Below are positions 50,407 through 61,500 of a stretch of 64,000 bases of DNA, piece by piece (within the stretch, counting starts at the first letter, position 1; each line of letters starts with the position of its first letter). Source of the stretch: an uncultured Lachnospiraceae bacterium (GTDB lineage Bacteria > Bacillota > Clostridia > Lachnospirales > Lachnospiraceae); contig CAMWPB010000006.1 in the NCBI GenBank assembly GCA_947176065.1, positions 21,634-85,633 on the forward strand, in the 5' to 3' direction. The translations under genes were made by a program, and so were the position numbers. The notes below the pieces were generated by a model, which had not been told where the DNA came from, made no database searches, and saw nothing but the letters and a program-made list of their open reading frames with translations.

Positions 50407-51939
50407 GTGCGAAGGACGCGGAGGCCGCGCGGATGGAACGGGTGCGGCAGCAGACAGGGGGTCAGCGGTTTGACTACAGCAGCAGACAGGCGAAAAGTGA
50501 ATAAGGACGCCGGATTTTCCTTGGTGGAGCTTCTGATTGCGGTGGTCATTCTGGCCATTATCGTGATTCCGCTTATGAATCTGTTTGTTTCTTCCAACAG
50601 GATCAATATCAAGTCCAGACAGACCCTGCGTGCCACCACTGTGGCGCAGGACATCATGGAGGGATTGAAGGCTTACAATATTGAGGAGATAAAAACGCAG
50701 TTTGCCGATCCGTCAAGCGGGTTCTATGTGATAGACAGCAGACTGATTAAGGGAAGCGTGGCGGAGGAAACCGCGCTTGAGGTGGACGGCGCAGGCAATC
50801 CCGCGCCCGGACTCTATGTGTTCAGCATGAGGGAGCTCACTATGCAGGGCAGCGAGTATGACGCGAAGATAGAGGTGGACGGCAGGGGATATATGACAGG
50901 CACCCTCACCCATGACAATGAGTTTAACGATGCGGCGCTGGCGGATGCCAGAAGCATTGATAAGGAGAATGGCACCTTTGTGGAGGCAGAGAAGTACAGA
51001 CAGGCGGCGCTTGCCAGTGTCTTTAAGGACAGCGACGTAAAGAATGACATAGAGAACAGGCTGCGGGCGGCCGGGGTTTCGGATGCCATGCTTACCAGTG
51101 AGTTTCAAAAGACGCAGGATGCGGTTCACTATAAGAATTTGAATACTTTTTTTGACCAGTTCAGCCGGACGATAGAAATAGAGCTGTCGGTCAGTGCGGA
51201 AGTGGATGAGGATGGACGGCCGAAGGCGGAAATGGTGGTTACGCAGACTTATGATTTTACATACAGACTTTCGGACGGTACAACCAAAGTCGTGAGCACA
51301 AAGGGCGATATGGGTTCCGGAATCATGGTGAACGCCATGCCCTGCGGGAAGATTACGAAGACGAAGGACGATAAGATCAATGTCAATCTCTTTTATTACC
51401 CGCTCTACGGTGCGTCCACGCCGGATAAGATTATTGTAAAGAACGGCTCGGGAGCCGAATTAAATCTTCTGATCGCGAAACAGCGGCATGAAAAGGAGGA
51501 TACGTCTAATCCGGGGATGCCTGATCTGAGCGATCCCGAGTATCTGACAGACCCGCAGCTGATGGCGGCGGAGCAGGCCTATAAGGCGGCTGTCGAGATA
51601 CAGGATGGGCACGGGGCGGTATATAATAAAGAAAAATTTTTCTTAAAGACGAATCTTGGTCTGAATCTGGTAGGCAAAAACTATCTGGCGGGAGCACCGC
51701 TGGAGCTTCCGGCACAGTTTACCGTGAACGGGACGAATCTGGATCTGAGCGGTTCCAGCGACATGAATATTTTCACGCTGGACGGTGTGCGCAGTCCTAT
51801 GGGAAGAGCGGCGGCGCCCGGCGAGGCCACGGAGCTGATCTATGACGTGACGGTCAGCGTTTACAAAGAGGGTGCGGCGGCAAACGGGTTCCCTGACGAT
51901 ATGCGGATGGTTGTCATCGGAGGCAGTACGACGAACTGA
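50407..51939 (+). CDS. Large minor prepilin (PilV-like), 510 aa
   Basis: Class III-type leader with cleavage site KDAG/FSLVELLIAVVILAII, Glu5 present, followed by SSNRINIKSRQTLRATTVAQ. The start is uncertain: GTG 50407 has GGAGG at eight bases and gives a 36-residue leader; TTG 50470 (GGGGG upstream) or GTG 50497 would shorten it. The mature chain is about 470 residues, three times a normal pilin, with an all-beta-looking body and Lys-rich loops but no cysteine pair. Probably a tip-complex subunit. Within the same operon, 42 bp after pilO. Confidence 0.8.
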   Translation: MRRTRRPRGWNGCGSRQGVSGLTTAADRRKVNKDAGFSLVELLIAVVILAIIVIPLMNLFVSSNRINIKSRQTLRATTVAQDIMEGLKAYNIEEIKTQFADPSSGFYVIDSRLIKGSVAEETALEVDGAGNPAPGLYVFSMRELTMQGSEYDAKIEVDGRGYMTGTLTHDNEFNDAALADARSIDKENGTFVEAEKYRQAALASVFKDSDVKNDIENRLRAAGVSDAMLTSEFQKTQDAVHYKNLNTFFDQFSRTIEIELSVSAEVDEDGRPKAEMVVTQTYDFTYRLSDGTTKVVSTKGDMGSGIMVNAMPCGKITKTKDDKINVNLFYYPLYGASTPDKIIVKNGSGAELNLLIAKQRHEKEDTSNPGMPDLSDPEYLTDPQLMAAEQAYKAAVEIQDGHGAVYNKEKFFLKTNLGLNLVGKNYLAGAPLELPAQFTVNGTNLDLSGSSDMNIFTLDGVRSPMGRAAAPGEATELIYDVTVSVYKEGAAANGFPDDMRMVVIGGSTTN

Positions 51940-51964
51940 CGGCAGAGATAATGGGGTATGGGGT

Positions 51965-54454
51965 ATGAGAAGGGCGGCTGGAAAAATGGTACAGCTTTAT
52001 AAGTGGACGAAAAAGAGACGTGACGACAGAGGCTCCGCCATCGTTATCGTAATCATAGCGATGGCTATGATCGGGATTCTGGCTACTACCATGCTCTGGA
52101 TGGCCTACATGAACTATATGATCAAGGTGGCGGACATCCGCAATAAGAACAGCTTTTATTCTGCAGAGGAAGTGGTGGAGCAGGTTATGTCGGGACTGCG
52201 GCGGGAGTCCGCCGAGGCGGTGGGCGTCGCGTACCGGGATGTGCTTGCAAACTGGGATAATCTGAGTTCGGAGGAGGCGCGGTCCAACGTCTTTATGACC
52301 ACTTATCTGGACACATTGGTTGACAAGTTAAAGGATACCTCGCGCGGTGCGGCTTACTATGACAGGACGAAGCTGGAAGCTTATGTGGATGCGGGCATTT
52401 TTCAGAGAGGCACTCCTGCCGAGGGTGTTGACGAGGATGCGTGGGATCATGGCGGCCCGCTGAGTGAGCCGCCTGGCGACTCCGTGATGGAGATTGTGAA
52501 CAATAACAGCATTATACTTAAAAATATTTATGTTTCCTGCACAGACAGCGACAACAGGGTGTCCATCGTGCAGACGGATATCTGTCTGGATGTGCCGAAA
52601 CTGATTTTTGAGAACGGCGGTTCCATCGACGCGCTGTATCAGTATTCGCTGATCGGCAACGAGGGGATTGAGGTGCAGGTGCCCGGTATTGTCAGGACGG
52701 AAGGCAGTATCTATGCGGGCACGGATGTGGACGGCAAGGGCGGCCTTTTGATTGATGCCGGCACAACTATGACGATGGAAAACGCGCTGCGGGTGGTCTC
52801 CAAAGGGGATATTACCGTAACTGGCCCGTCCTCCGGCCTGACTGTACGGGATGTACTGGGGGAAGACAACCGTGTGTACGCAAAAAACATTACGTTAAAC
52901 AGCGCGGCGGTGAGTCTTGACACCAAGGTGTATGTGGCAAACGACCTGACGCTGGACGGTGTGGGCAGTAAGGTTGCGGTCACAAAAGAATATTACGGGT
53001 ATGGCAATTCTACCTCCAACGGACTGCCGGGCGAGGCAGTGATAGACTCGTCGGACAGTAGCGCCATTATCATAAACGGCAAAGATTCCACGGTGGACAT
53101 GTCGATGGTAACGCGTCTGTTGATCGCGGGGCATTCTTATATCGGTCAGGATACGACGAGTACAGAGGCGGCAAACAATAAGGCACAGATCGAGGCGGGG
53201 ACGCTGCCGCCGCGGACACCGGTAATGATGGGAGAATCCATTGCCGTCAAGGGCGGTCAGGTGGCCTATCTGGTGCCTGCGGAATGTATCGGGACGCTGA
53301 AGGGGGAGAGCAGCATCGGGCAGAACCCTATCAATGCCGATAAGGAAAACGATATTATAGATTTTCAGAATACATATGGCTCTGATTTCAAGGAAGTGGA
53401 TTTTGACAGAAAGGTCTACCGTCTCGGCGGGAAGTCCTTAAGCGAGTTCGGCGTGGCGGACATGAATCACATCCGAAAAGTTTATGCGCCGTATCGGGGA
53501 GGCTCCCTGCTTTACTACTATCTGGTCATGGATAAGACGAACGCAGAGCGTTATTTTGTACAGTATTACGATTTCCATGCCAACAGGGAGGAGATTGACA
53601 CGTATTTCAACAGATATCTTTCCGGCGGCTTCCAGCTGGGAGATTTTGCGAATCCGAAGAACCAGTATACGATTCTCGGAAACAGCCTCGTGAGCAGCGC
53701 GCTCTCTGCGAGCGGCGTAACTCTGCTGACGGGCGTTGACCAGACGACCTTAAATCCGCCGGTGGGAACGCCCGGTGAGGGAACAGACCCGGCGGTGCCG
53801 GCAGATCCCGACGCCTACACGGAGACCGGAATTAACGCGGAGGAAGTGGTGAACGACAGGACGGATGCGGCCGTGCTTGCGCTTTCCGATCAGATCAGGA
53901 CCGAATATAAAGGCTTAAACTATAACCTGAAGGAAGCAGCGCCCCCGGCGCTTGCCGATCCTGATATCGACCCTGTGGAGGCGGCGAAGCACTATGTGTT
54001 TAACAGTGTGATCAAGGAGACGGAGGTAGAACAGTATCTGACGGATAATCATGTGAATGCCGTGACTTATAATACAACGTCCGGCCTGCAGGCGCATCTT
54101 GCGAAGGGCGATGTGACGTTATCGGGGATCACCGGGGTTGATCCGGCCAAACTGCGGCTGCTCGTCTGCTTCGGTGACGTGACGGTGGACCGTGATTTTA
54201 CCGGGTTAATTATCGCGAAAGGGAAGATTACCGTGACCGGGGCGAACAACATTAAGCTTGGCATGACGGATCTGGCCAATGTGCTGGAGGCGGAGAGCAC
54301 GATTACCGGTGATACCAGAACGCCGATCGATATGTTTGTAAACGGCGGCGGCAGCATGTTGAACGGGGCGCAGGCTCCGGGCGTGGATGATGCGGGCAAT
54401 CTGGTGCTTGATTACAGCGAGCTTGTGCGCTATATGAACTGGATCAAAAAGTAG
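51965..54454 (+). CDS. PilX/GspK-like minor pilin, 829 aa
   Basis: The hydrophobic N-terminus SAIVIVIIAMAMIGILATTM follows an Arg/Asp-rich leader (KRRDDRG); mature residue 5 is Ile, not Glu. Lack of Glu5 is typical of PilX/GspK-type subunits that cap a pseudopilus tip. After the helix comes SFYSAEEVVEQVMSGLRRE, also PilX-like, then a long beta-rich extracellular body with polyproline/serine stretch PVGTPGEGTDPAVPADPDA near residue 600. Start ATG 51965 (GGGGT upstream); the frame is open to 51872 over the previous gene. Normal PilX is under 250 residues. Confidence 0.75.
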   Translation: MRRAAGKMVQLYKWTKKRRDDRGSAIVIVIIAMAMIGILATTMLWMAYMNYMIKVADIRNKNSFYSAEEVVEQVMSGLRRESAEAVGVAYRDVLANWDNLSSEEARSNVFMTTYLDTLVDKLKDTSRGAAYYDRTKLEAYVDAGIFQRGTPAEGVDEDAWDHGGPLSEPPGDSVMEIVNNNSIILKNIYVSCTDSDNRVSIVQTDICLDVPKLIFENGGSIDALYQYSLIGNEGIEVQVPGIVRTEGSIYAGTDVDGKGGLLIDAGTTMTMENALRVVSKGDITVTGPSSGLTVRDVLGEDNRVYAKNITLNSAAVSLDTKVYVANDLTLDGVGSKVAVTKEYYGYGNSTSNGLPGEAVIDSSDSSAIIINGKDSTVDMSMVTRLLIAGHSYIGQDTTSTEAANNKAQIEAGTLPPRTPVMMGESIAVKGGQVAYLVPAECIGTLKGESSIGQNPINADKENDIIDFQNTYGSDFKEVDFDRKVYRLGGKSLSEFGVADMNHIRKVYAPYRGGSLLYYYLVMDKTNAERYFVQYYDFHANREEIDTYFNRYLSGGFQLGDFANPKNQYTILGNSLVSSALSASGVTLLTGVDQTTLNPPVGTPGEGTDPAVPADPDAYTETGINAEEVVNDRTDAAVLALSDQIRTEYKGLNYNLKEAAPPALADPDIDPVEAAKHYVFNSVIKETEVEQYLTDNHVNAVTYNTTSGLQAHLAKGDVTLSGITGVDPAKLRLLVCFGDVTVDRDFTGLIIAKGKITVTGANNIKLGMTDLANVLEAESTITGDTRTPIDMFVNGGGSMLNGAQAPGVDDAGNLVLDYSELVRYMNWIKK

Positions 54455-54532
54455 GCTCCGTATGGGAAACGATCCTGGAAGGCAGCGGGGAGTTGTTTTC
54501 TGAGACGAAAACAGGCAGGAAGGAAACAGAGT

Positions 54533-55126
54533 TTGGGCGTGGAAAAGCAGAAAACTGACGAATTTCATAGAGACGCCAGGCATGGACAATGCTTAAATAA
54601 CACATGTTGCTTAAAGGATAACAAGGGTTATTCATTGGTCGAACTGATCATTGTGATCGCTATTATTGCGCTTATCATAAGCACGGTTTTCTATTCCGTC
54701 GTTATGGTGTTTGGCGCCAATGCGAAGAGCTGCGCGAATAATATCCAGCGTGCCATCGCGGACTGTAAGGTGACGACGATGGGCAGGTCGTCGGCTTATA
54801 TGGAGCTTTACCGGGATGCGGACCAGAATGTGTACACAAAGATGTATGTCTGGGATAACAGCGGCGGCGTATATGCAGCGGCTGAGCCGCAGAAGGTAGG
54901 CACGGGCAGAGTGTACGTGGCATACACGCCAAAGGGCGGTACGGAGACGGAGCTTTTGGCGGGAGATACGATTGAAATTCGGTTTGACCGTGCGAGCGGC
55001 GGCTTTGCGAAGTCTGCGGTGAGCGGTGATATTTATGAAAGTCTCCATGTGCAGGCAGGCAGTAAGAATTATGAGATTGTGCTGACGGAGCTTACGGGCA
55101 AGTCGGAAGTGAATTTGCTGCCGTAG
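54533..55126 (+). CDS. Minor prepilin (GspH/FimT-like), 197 aa
   Basis: Prepilin signature NKG/YSLVELIIVIAIIALIISTV with Glu5 intact. Leader of 32 residues is long and has three Cys (CLNNTCC); the TTG at 54533 is chosen because GGAAGGA lies nine bases upstream and no ATG is in frame. The mature 165-residue chain has a GspH-like short beta fold (RAIADCKVTTMGRSSAYMEL). A pilin-sized accessory subunit between two very large ones. Confidence 0.8.
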   Translation: MGVEKQKTDEFHRDARHGQCLNNTCCLKDNKGYSLVELIIVIAIIALIISTVFYSVVMVFGANAKSCANNIQRAIADCKVTTMGRSSAYMELYRDADQNVYTKMYVWDNSGGVYAAAEPQKVGTGRVYVAYTPKGGTETELLAGDTIEIRFDRASGGFAKSAVSGDIYESLHVQAGSKNYEIVLTELTGKSEVNLLP

Positions 55127-55162
55127 GAAGGTTATCGGGGAAGAGTAAAACGGGGTGAACAA

Positions 55163-58100
55163 ATGCGTGTGAGGAAGGATCAGAGAGGCTTTACTATAGT
55201 GGAAGTGTTGATTGCGACAGCAATCCTGTCCATCGTCGTACTGACGGTGTGTGCGTTTATTGTGGTCGGTTCCAGAAGCTATGCGTCGGCCAACAGCGAT
55301 ATCAACGTGCAGCAGGAGGCCCAGCTTTCCCTGAACCAGATGTCGGATGTGCTGATCGATACCACCCGGAGCGTCAATTATGTTGGTTACGATGCGGGCG
55401 GAAATACGGAGAAGGCTTTGAAGGATGCGGAGTTCACTTTTACGCCTGAGGATAAGAGCCTGATTATGTATAACGGCGTGGTGGAGGAAACGCCTGCTGC
55501 GGTTCCCGGCGGCACGCCTACCAGAACGGTGGACGCGGGAAACGGCAATAAACACTATCATTTTTACTGGAGTAAGGATGCGGAGACGCTTTACTATGCG
55601 GAGCTGGATGTGCAGTCTACGGATGTGGATACGGCGGCCATTCATTTCCCGGCTTTTGATCCCACGGACCCGGTTGCTGCCGGTTGGGTCGTGCTGGCGG
55701 AGCGCGTGACGGATTTTTCGGTGGATTTAAGTCAGGTGGAGGAAAAGCGCGTGGTGCAGCTTGCGCTGACCTTTTTGGACGGCAGGAAGGAGTACACCAC
55801 TTCAAATAACGTGACCATCCGCAATAAGGTCGGGGTCAACGACGCTGAGCTTGCGCCCTTAAATAAGAAAAAGACGCTCTCCGTCACGCCAAGGGATGCG
55901 GGCGTGATTCTGGAGCCCGGCGAGACTTATCATTTTTCCACACCTAAGGTAACCGGTGACAATGTGGCGGACAGGAGTGTGGTCTGGTCGCTGGTGTCGT
56001 CCGGCAGTCCCACGGGCGGGACTGTGTTTACGGATGCGGCGAACGGAATTCTGCAGGTGGCGACGGACGAACCGGCGGGGACGATCGATGTGATGATTAC
56101 GACCAATGCTGTGGATTCGGACGGAAACCATGCGTCCTGCACATTGGTGGTTTACATAAAACGCGTGAGAGCCGTGTCACTGAGTAAGACTGATGATGAA
56201 GACACGGACAATGCGGCGAACGAGGTCAGCGTGGGTAACGTCTTTACCATCGGCTCAGTTATCGAGGGTGAGAAGCTGGGCGTGCAGTGCAGCGGCTGTA
56301 CAGCGGATATCTCGCATGACTTTGACGTGGTTGACTGGCGGATTACGCAGGGCGCGGAGCATGTCGAGATTGTAGAAACCGGGGACTGCAAAAAGGAGAC
56401 AAAATACCGTGTGAAGGCGGGGACGGCTGTGGGTACGGTTATTAAGATCGCGGCGACCTCGGAATTGTCCAAAAACCGATTATATACGGATGTGCACGGT
56501 GAGATTACGCTGACGGTGGCGAAAAGCAAAGAAAACGCGGAACCGTATAAAGGCAAGCTGAAATACGGCGAGCAGACGCTGGATGAGTCGATCCGTGAGG
56601 GGCTTCCCACTGACTTTTCCAAGTATGTAACTGCTATCCGTGTGGTGGATAATTCGGGAAAGGAGCCGGATAAAGTGCTGCTGCATTATACTATTGGCGG
56701 CGGTAACAACTATCGTATCTGTCCTGACCTGTTTGATCTGGATTTGAATGGAAGCTACACCTTCTATATGCAGGCAATTTTCCCCATAGCGGAGGACAGA
56801 TATGTGCCTGGACAGGGCGGCTACGCGGATGACAATGCCACAATCCGGGAGGAGTATTTCTCGCATCTGGATACGGGCAAGCCATATGGATATGTGGGAA
56901 ATAAATACCGGCACGGCAAAGTATTTTACGCAAAGCTGGATAAGCCGAAGGTTACCTACCAATATAAGGGAATTGAGTACACCGGGAAAAATATTACCTA
57001 CGATCCGGTCAATATCTACACGGTAGGTCTTGGCAGCGGTATTGTGGGAGAGATCAGACCCACCAAATACGAGAATATCGTGGATGATAATTCCATTTGG
57101 AATAAGATGTACAACAGTCTCTATGAGGGAGAGGGCAACAGTCAGTCACAGTGGAACAAAGTGTATTATTACGACGATGAAACCAAGACCTATCAGGGAA
57201 GCAATACGCTGGCGGACGGCGCGGTGCAGATCGATCCCAGGGGCAGTATGTTTATGAAGCTGAACAGCAGCAATAATATGCAGAAGGCGTGCGGCAGTTA
57301 TCACATCGTTCCGGGTATGACGTATCAGAATAAAGATCCCGGCCATTATGAGATTATCGGCTGGGATGGCTTCGATTTTCCGAATCTGCCACGGGAAGAA
57401 CGGTACTACGAGTTTGATGACAGCACAATCCATGTGAAGATTACCGATGAGTTTACGATGGAAATCAACCACAGCGATTTTAAGGGACAGGTGATGTTCC
57501 CTCTGCCGAAGGAAATGGCGAATAACCCGCTGTTCCCGAATATCAACAGTCTGGACTGGCAGACGACAGGCGGTAAGCTGACGGTGAAGGCGCAGAGGGA
57601 TGGGAATTCCTGGGCGGAGGATCTGACTCTTACTTACGTCCGGTACCGTTATATCAAGGCGGAAAACGCCTGGGAGGTAGAACCTGTCCGACAGGAATAC
57701 CGTGCAGGATCGCAAAAGATTCTGGTTCATTCCTATGGCATATATAAGTGCGGGGAAAACGGAAAGAAGTGGGAATGCATCAAACGTGGCAGTACCACGG
57801 AGAAAGACTTCACGATCCGGCGGTTTGACTATAACGGCGGCAGCTATCAGGCCGACTTCCCGCTGCCTACGGACGCGGATTTCCCGTTTGCGGGCGGGAC
57901 AGGAGAGAAGACTTGGAGTCTGGAGCTTTACGACAGCAATATGCAGAGTGCCAATAACGTGCCTGCATTTATCGTAAGCTGTAAGAAGAACGGGGATGAG
58001 TACGAGATAGAGTTCCGAACGGAGGAGGGAGCGCCGTCCTGGCAGCCGACTAACCACAAAATAACAGTTCATTATTATGGGACTTATACGTGGAATCCGG

Positions 58101-58468
58101 GTCAGGAGGAATGGACATGGAAGAAGGGGAACAGTACCAGTTATAAGACGGATCTTGTGACCAATCTGGAAGGGCTGCTGGTAGATAATACGCCTTCTAA
58201 AATGTACTTCCCGCTGCCTTCGGAGAGCGGATTCCCGTTTAAGGGCGGTACGACAAAGATAGAATGTACCTCTGAGCATATAACGTATGAAATGACGGAT
58301 ATTTACGGGGAGAACGCAAAGAATTGGCTTCAGTATAATGCCAGTGTGAAATATTCGCACAGTGGAAATACGCACAGGATCACATTCGTCAACAGATGGA
58401 ATGATGGAACGGAGTATGGCGCTTTTGAGTGCACGGATACAGCGACAGGCTGGACGAAGGTAAATTAG
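55163..58468 (+). CDS. Giant minor prepilin (PilW/PilJ-like) with Ig-like and C-terminal repeat domains, 1101 aa
   Basis: Leader MRVRKDQRG followed by FTIVEVLIATAILSIVVLTV (Glu5 present), then a PilW-like module with NVQQEAQLSLNQMSDVLIDT. After about residue 230 the chain leaves the pilin fold: an Ig-like Big-type domain (VTPRDAGVILEPGETYHF to ASCTLVVYI, roughly 235-330), a second beta domain to ~480, then a large segment with two-Cys loops (VQCSGCTADIS) and, at the end, three tandem units of about 115-125 residues starting FPLPKEMANNPLFP (~775), FPLPTDADFPFAGGT (~898), FPLPSESGFPFKGGT (~1015), with repeated HSYGIYK/HYYGTYT motifs. Size and repeats point to an adhesin exposed on the pilus. 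Confidence 0.85.
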   Translation: MRVRKDQRGFTIVEVLIATAILSIVVLTVCAFIVVGSRSYASANSDINVQQEAQLSLNQMSDVLIDTTRSVNYVGYDAGGNTEKALKDAEFTFTPEDKSLIMYNGVVEETPAAVPGGTPTRTVDAGNGNKHYHFYWSKDAETLYYAELDVQSTDVDTAAIHFPAFDPTDPVAAGWVVLAERVTDFSVDLSQVEEKRVVQLALTFLDGRKEYTTSNNVTIRNKVGVNDAELAPLNKKKTLSVTPRDAGVILEPGETYHFSTPKVTGDNVADRSVVWSLVSSGSPTGGTVFTDAANGILQVATDEPAGTIDVMITTNAVDSDGNHASCTLVVYIKRVRAVSLSKTDDEDTDNAANEVSVGNVFTIGSVIEGEKLGVQCSGCTADISHDFDVVDWRITQGAEHVEIVETGDCKKETKYRVKAGTAVGTVIKIAATSELSKNRLYTDVHGEITLTVAKSKENAEPYKGKLKYGEQTLDESIREGLPTDFSKYVTAIRVVDNSGKEPDKVLLHYTIGGGNNYRICPDLFDLDLNGSYTFYMQAIFPIAEDRYVPGQGGYADDNATIREEYFSHLDTGKPYGYVGNKYRHGKVFYAKLDKPKVTYQYKGIEYTGKNITYDPVNIYTVGLGSGIVGEIRPTKYENIVDDNSIWNKMYNSLYEGEGNSQSQWNKVYYYDDETKTYQGSNTLADGAVQIDPRGSMFMKLNSSNNMQKACGSYHIVPGMTYQNKDPGHYEIIGWDGFDFPNLPREERYYEFDDSTIHVKITDEFTMEINHSDFKGQVMFPLPKEMANNPLFPNINSLDWQTTGGKLTVKAQRDGNSWAEDLTLTYVRYRYIKAENAWEVEPVRQEYRAGSQKILVHSYGIYKCGENGKKWECIKRGSTTEKDFTIRRFDYNGGSYQADFPLPTDADFPFAGGTGEKTWSLELYDSNMQSANNVPAFIVSCKKNGDEYEIEFRTEEGAPSWQPTNHKITVHYYGTYTWNPGQEEWTWKKGNSTSYKTDLVTNLEGLLVDNTPSKMYFPLPSESGFPFKGGTTKIECTSEHITYEMTDIYGENAKNWLQYNASVKYSHSGNTHRITFVNRWNDGTEYGAFECTDTATGWTKVN

Positions 58469-58510
58469 CGGCGAACAAGGAGAATTGCCTGATAAGAGAG
58501 GGTGTTACAT

Positions 58511-61500
58511 ATGGGGAAAAACGAATGGGGATCGTTACCTAAACGAAATACAGACAAAAATCCGATGAATCCGATTGCTTTGTTTCTTGCATTCATTTTT
58601 GGGGCGGTGACGGCTTCTGTGGCAGTCTGGCGTATCAGAGCGGCTAAAAGCAAAAAGGACGGCGGTGTGGACGATCAGGACAGTGCGCGGACGAACCGGG
58701 AGCTGAAAGAGCTGATAAAAGAGCTGCGCAGAGAGAACGAGAGCAGAAGGCGCGTGGATCGTCAAAGAGGCGAAAAGAGCGGTGATGGCGCATACGATGC
58801 AAAATACCCGGCGATAAGCGTACCGGCACAGCAGATCAAACCATACAGGCCGCGTAAACACGTGTCCGTGAAAAGAATTTTAGGGCGCGCGACAGCAGTG
58901 GCGGCAGCGGCGGCGCTTGTGGTGACTGGTCTTTATATGGCGCCCTATGACAGAGCGCCGGTGCCTGAAGTGCTGGCGAGGGAGTCCTTTGGCGGAATCA
59001 AACAGGTCGTGGAGGAGCATGACGAGGACAATCCCTTCGTCATTCTGGATATTGTGCCCGGAAAGGCATATGCGGAGATCAACGGCAGGCGATATGATTT
59101 TTCGCTGGGTACCATAGGCTATCTTGCGCCGGGCCAATCGCCGATTCAGCAGGATCTCTCCCGTATTTTTACGGGGGAAGACAAAGAGAGCTTCTATGAG
59201 TATCCTGACAGAAGGGCATTGACTGATCTGGTCATTGCAAATGGTTACAACGGGATTACTTTTCAGGAGGCTTATGGCGGAACGGGGGAGAGTCTGAAAG
59301 CCAGCGTATGGACGAAGATCTTTGATCCTGCGGAGGTAAAGCATGACGAGAACGGAAAACTGACCAATGAAGTTCCTTATCCGACAGGGCGGCTCTATGC
59401 CCATGTGGAGAAGAGAGCGGACGGCGATACGGGCGTGCGTTCGGGATATGACTATAATCTGACAGGACAGCCTGCGGGGGGGACATTCTCTAACGCTTCC
59501 GCGATGACTGTCTTGCCTGCGGAAGGTATTTATCAATTTGTGGAAGGCGGTGCGGGAGATTATGAGGTAATCTTTGAAGGGCCTGAGATGGGGACGAGCG
59601 GTTACCGTGCCGAGGTGATTAAGAGCGGCAGCTATGATGAGGTGGTTCTCGACGGCAGTTATTCTGACGCTACGGGCGTGTACATCGTTGAGAACGGCGG
59701 TTACCGCTATGCTTGTACGATCGGGGAGTTCAAGGGAATCCCGCGCCCGGAGCCGAAACCTGAAAAGCCAGAGAAGCCGACAGAGCCCACAGATCCCACA
59801 GATCCGGAAAATCCCAAGGAGCCGGAAGAGCCGGAGCAGCCGACGGAGCCGGAGAACCCGGAAGAGCCGACGGAGCCAACGGAGCCGGAGAACCCGACGG
59901 AGCCGGAGGAGCCGACAGACCCTGAGGAGCCGGAGAATCCGGAGGAGTCGACAGAGCCTGCTGAGCCGGAACAGTCCGGGCAGCCGGGTGAGTCTCAGCC
60001 TGCGCCAGAGTCAGACGACGGCTGGTATCTGTTTGTGAGTGCGGAGGAGCCTGAGCAGTCTGACCCGGAGCCATTGCCTGAGCCTGAGCCAGACCTGACG
60101 CCGAACCCTGAGCCTGAGCCAGACCCGATGCCGAACCCTGAGCCTGAGCCGGATCCAACTCCTACGCCGGAACGGCCGGACGAGCCGGCAGAGCCGGAAG
60201 ACCCTGAAGGCCCGGAGCCGACACCCGTGCAGCCGGAGCTTCCGATGGACGGTACTTATTGTATCTTAAAGTTTACTTATGTTGAAGCGGAGGAAGAAGA
60301 GCCTCTGTATCAGATTAGAGAAGTCAGCCCGGTATCTTCGGAGGAGGGCGTTCCGCGTCCTTATGACAGCTATGTGTTGGAAAAGAGTTTGCTTCGGAAC
60401 AGCTTGAACGGGGCGGAGGAAGATGCGGATGTCTATGCCGCAGAGCCTGCGCTTGCAGGGCAGTTTGAGTATGTCGGCGGCGGTAAAGGTATGTATAAGC
60501 TTACCAGAAGCCGTACTGCGGAAAATGTTGCCGCGATGACGGGTGCGGCGCCGCAGGAAGAGGAAGAGCAGGAGGCCGACGCGCAGTCTGTGAGCGCACG
60601 GGCAGCGGAAAGCGGTTCCGTGTATTATGTCGAGGTGCAGAATGCACCCGTCTATATACGATGTACGGGCGGGAATGATTTTCTGAGACGTTATGTATTT
60701 AACTCCCTGAAATCGCAGGATAATGCATCCGATGACTTTGCGATTACGGTGAATACAGTGCCTGCGGGTGACGTGACATATGAGATGGTGCAGGAGGCCG
60801 ATCTTGTCTATCTGGAGGAGGGCGCAGGTCTGTACCTTGATCCGGACGCGCAGAAAATTTATATCAAAAAAGAGGCGGACGGAAGTGACGCGGAAGGACT
60901 GGCGGATATATCCGACACGGTAATCTCGCGCCTGATGTATGGGGTGGTGGTAGAGTCAAAGCCTGTCATCGTGGATTACGGGGTGATAGAGAATCGGGAT
61001 AATTATGCGGATACCAAATATCAGAAGCTGGCAAAGGCTTTCCTGAAGAAGGATCTCCTTGCGTTTTATAATGAGATGGAAAAATCGAAGGATCTGGCCG
61101 CCAGTATTTTAATGAATGTGGATTCCAAGGATTTTCCGAATAAAAAGGATAACGACTATCATTATGTAAACCGAAGCGTTTATATTGTGAACGGTACGCC
61201 GCTGGTGGGAGACGACTTCCCGGAGGAGATGGATAAGGATGAGGCGTCGTCAGGCTTCAGCGAAGTGCTGGCGGCAATCCGGGCGGAGAATGTCATGCTG
61301 CCCGAGGATGATAAAATATCTGAAAAGATCAGTAAGGCGATGGCCGTGCAGTATATTATCAACTATTCCCTTGGGCTGGTCGGAGAGTATAAGGATCTGT
61401 CGATTCTGGAATTGCAGCCGACGGCGAATATAGAATCCGATCTGCATCGTGATGTGAACGAGGATAAAGAAAGCGTTGTCCTGTATTGGCAGAGAGCGGA

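Noticed and set aside
57146..58375. 409-residue antisense open frame inside the giant pilin gene
   Set aside because: No recognisable motif or start signals; the sense frame carries the repeats.
59743..60240. Repeat array in the 1775-residue gene as a CRISPR or transposon
   Set aside because: In-frame Pro/Glu/Thr codons with no spacers or terminal inverted repeats; a protein stalk.
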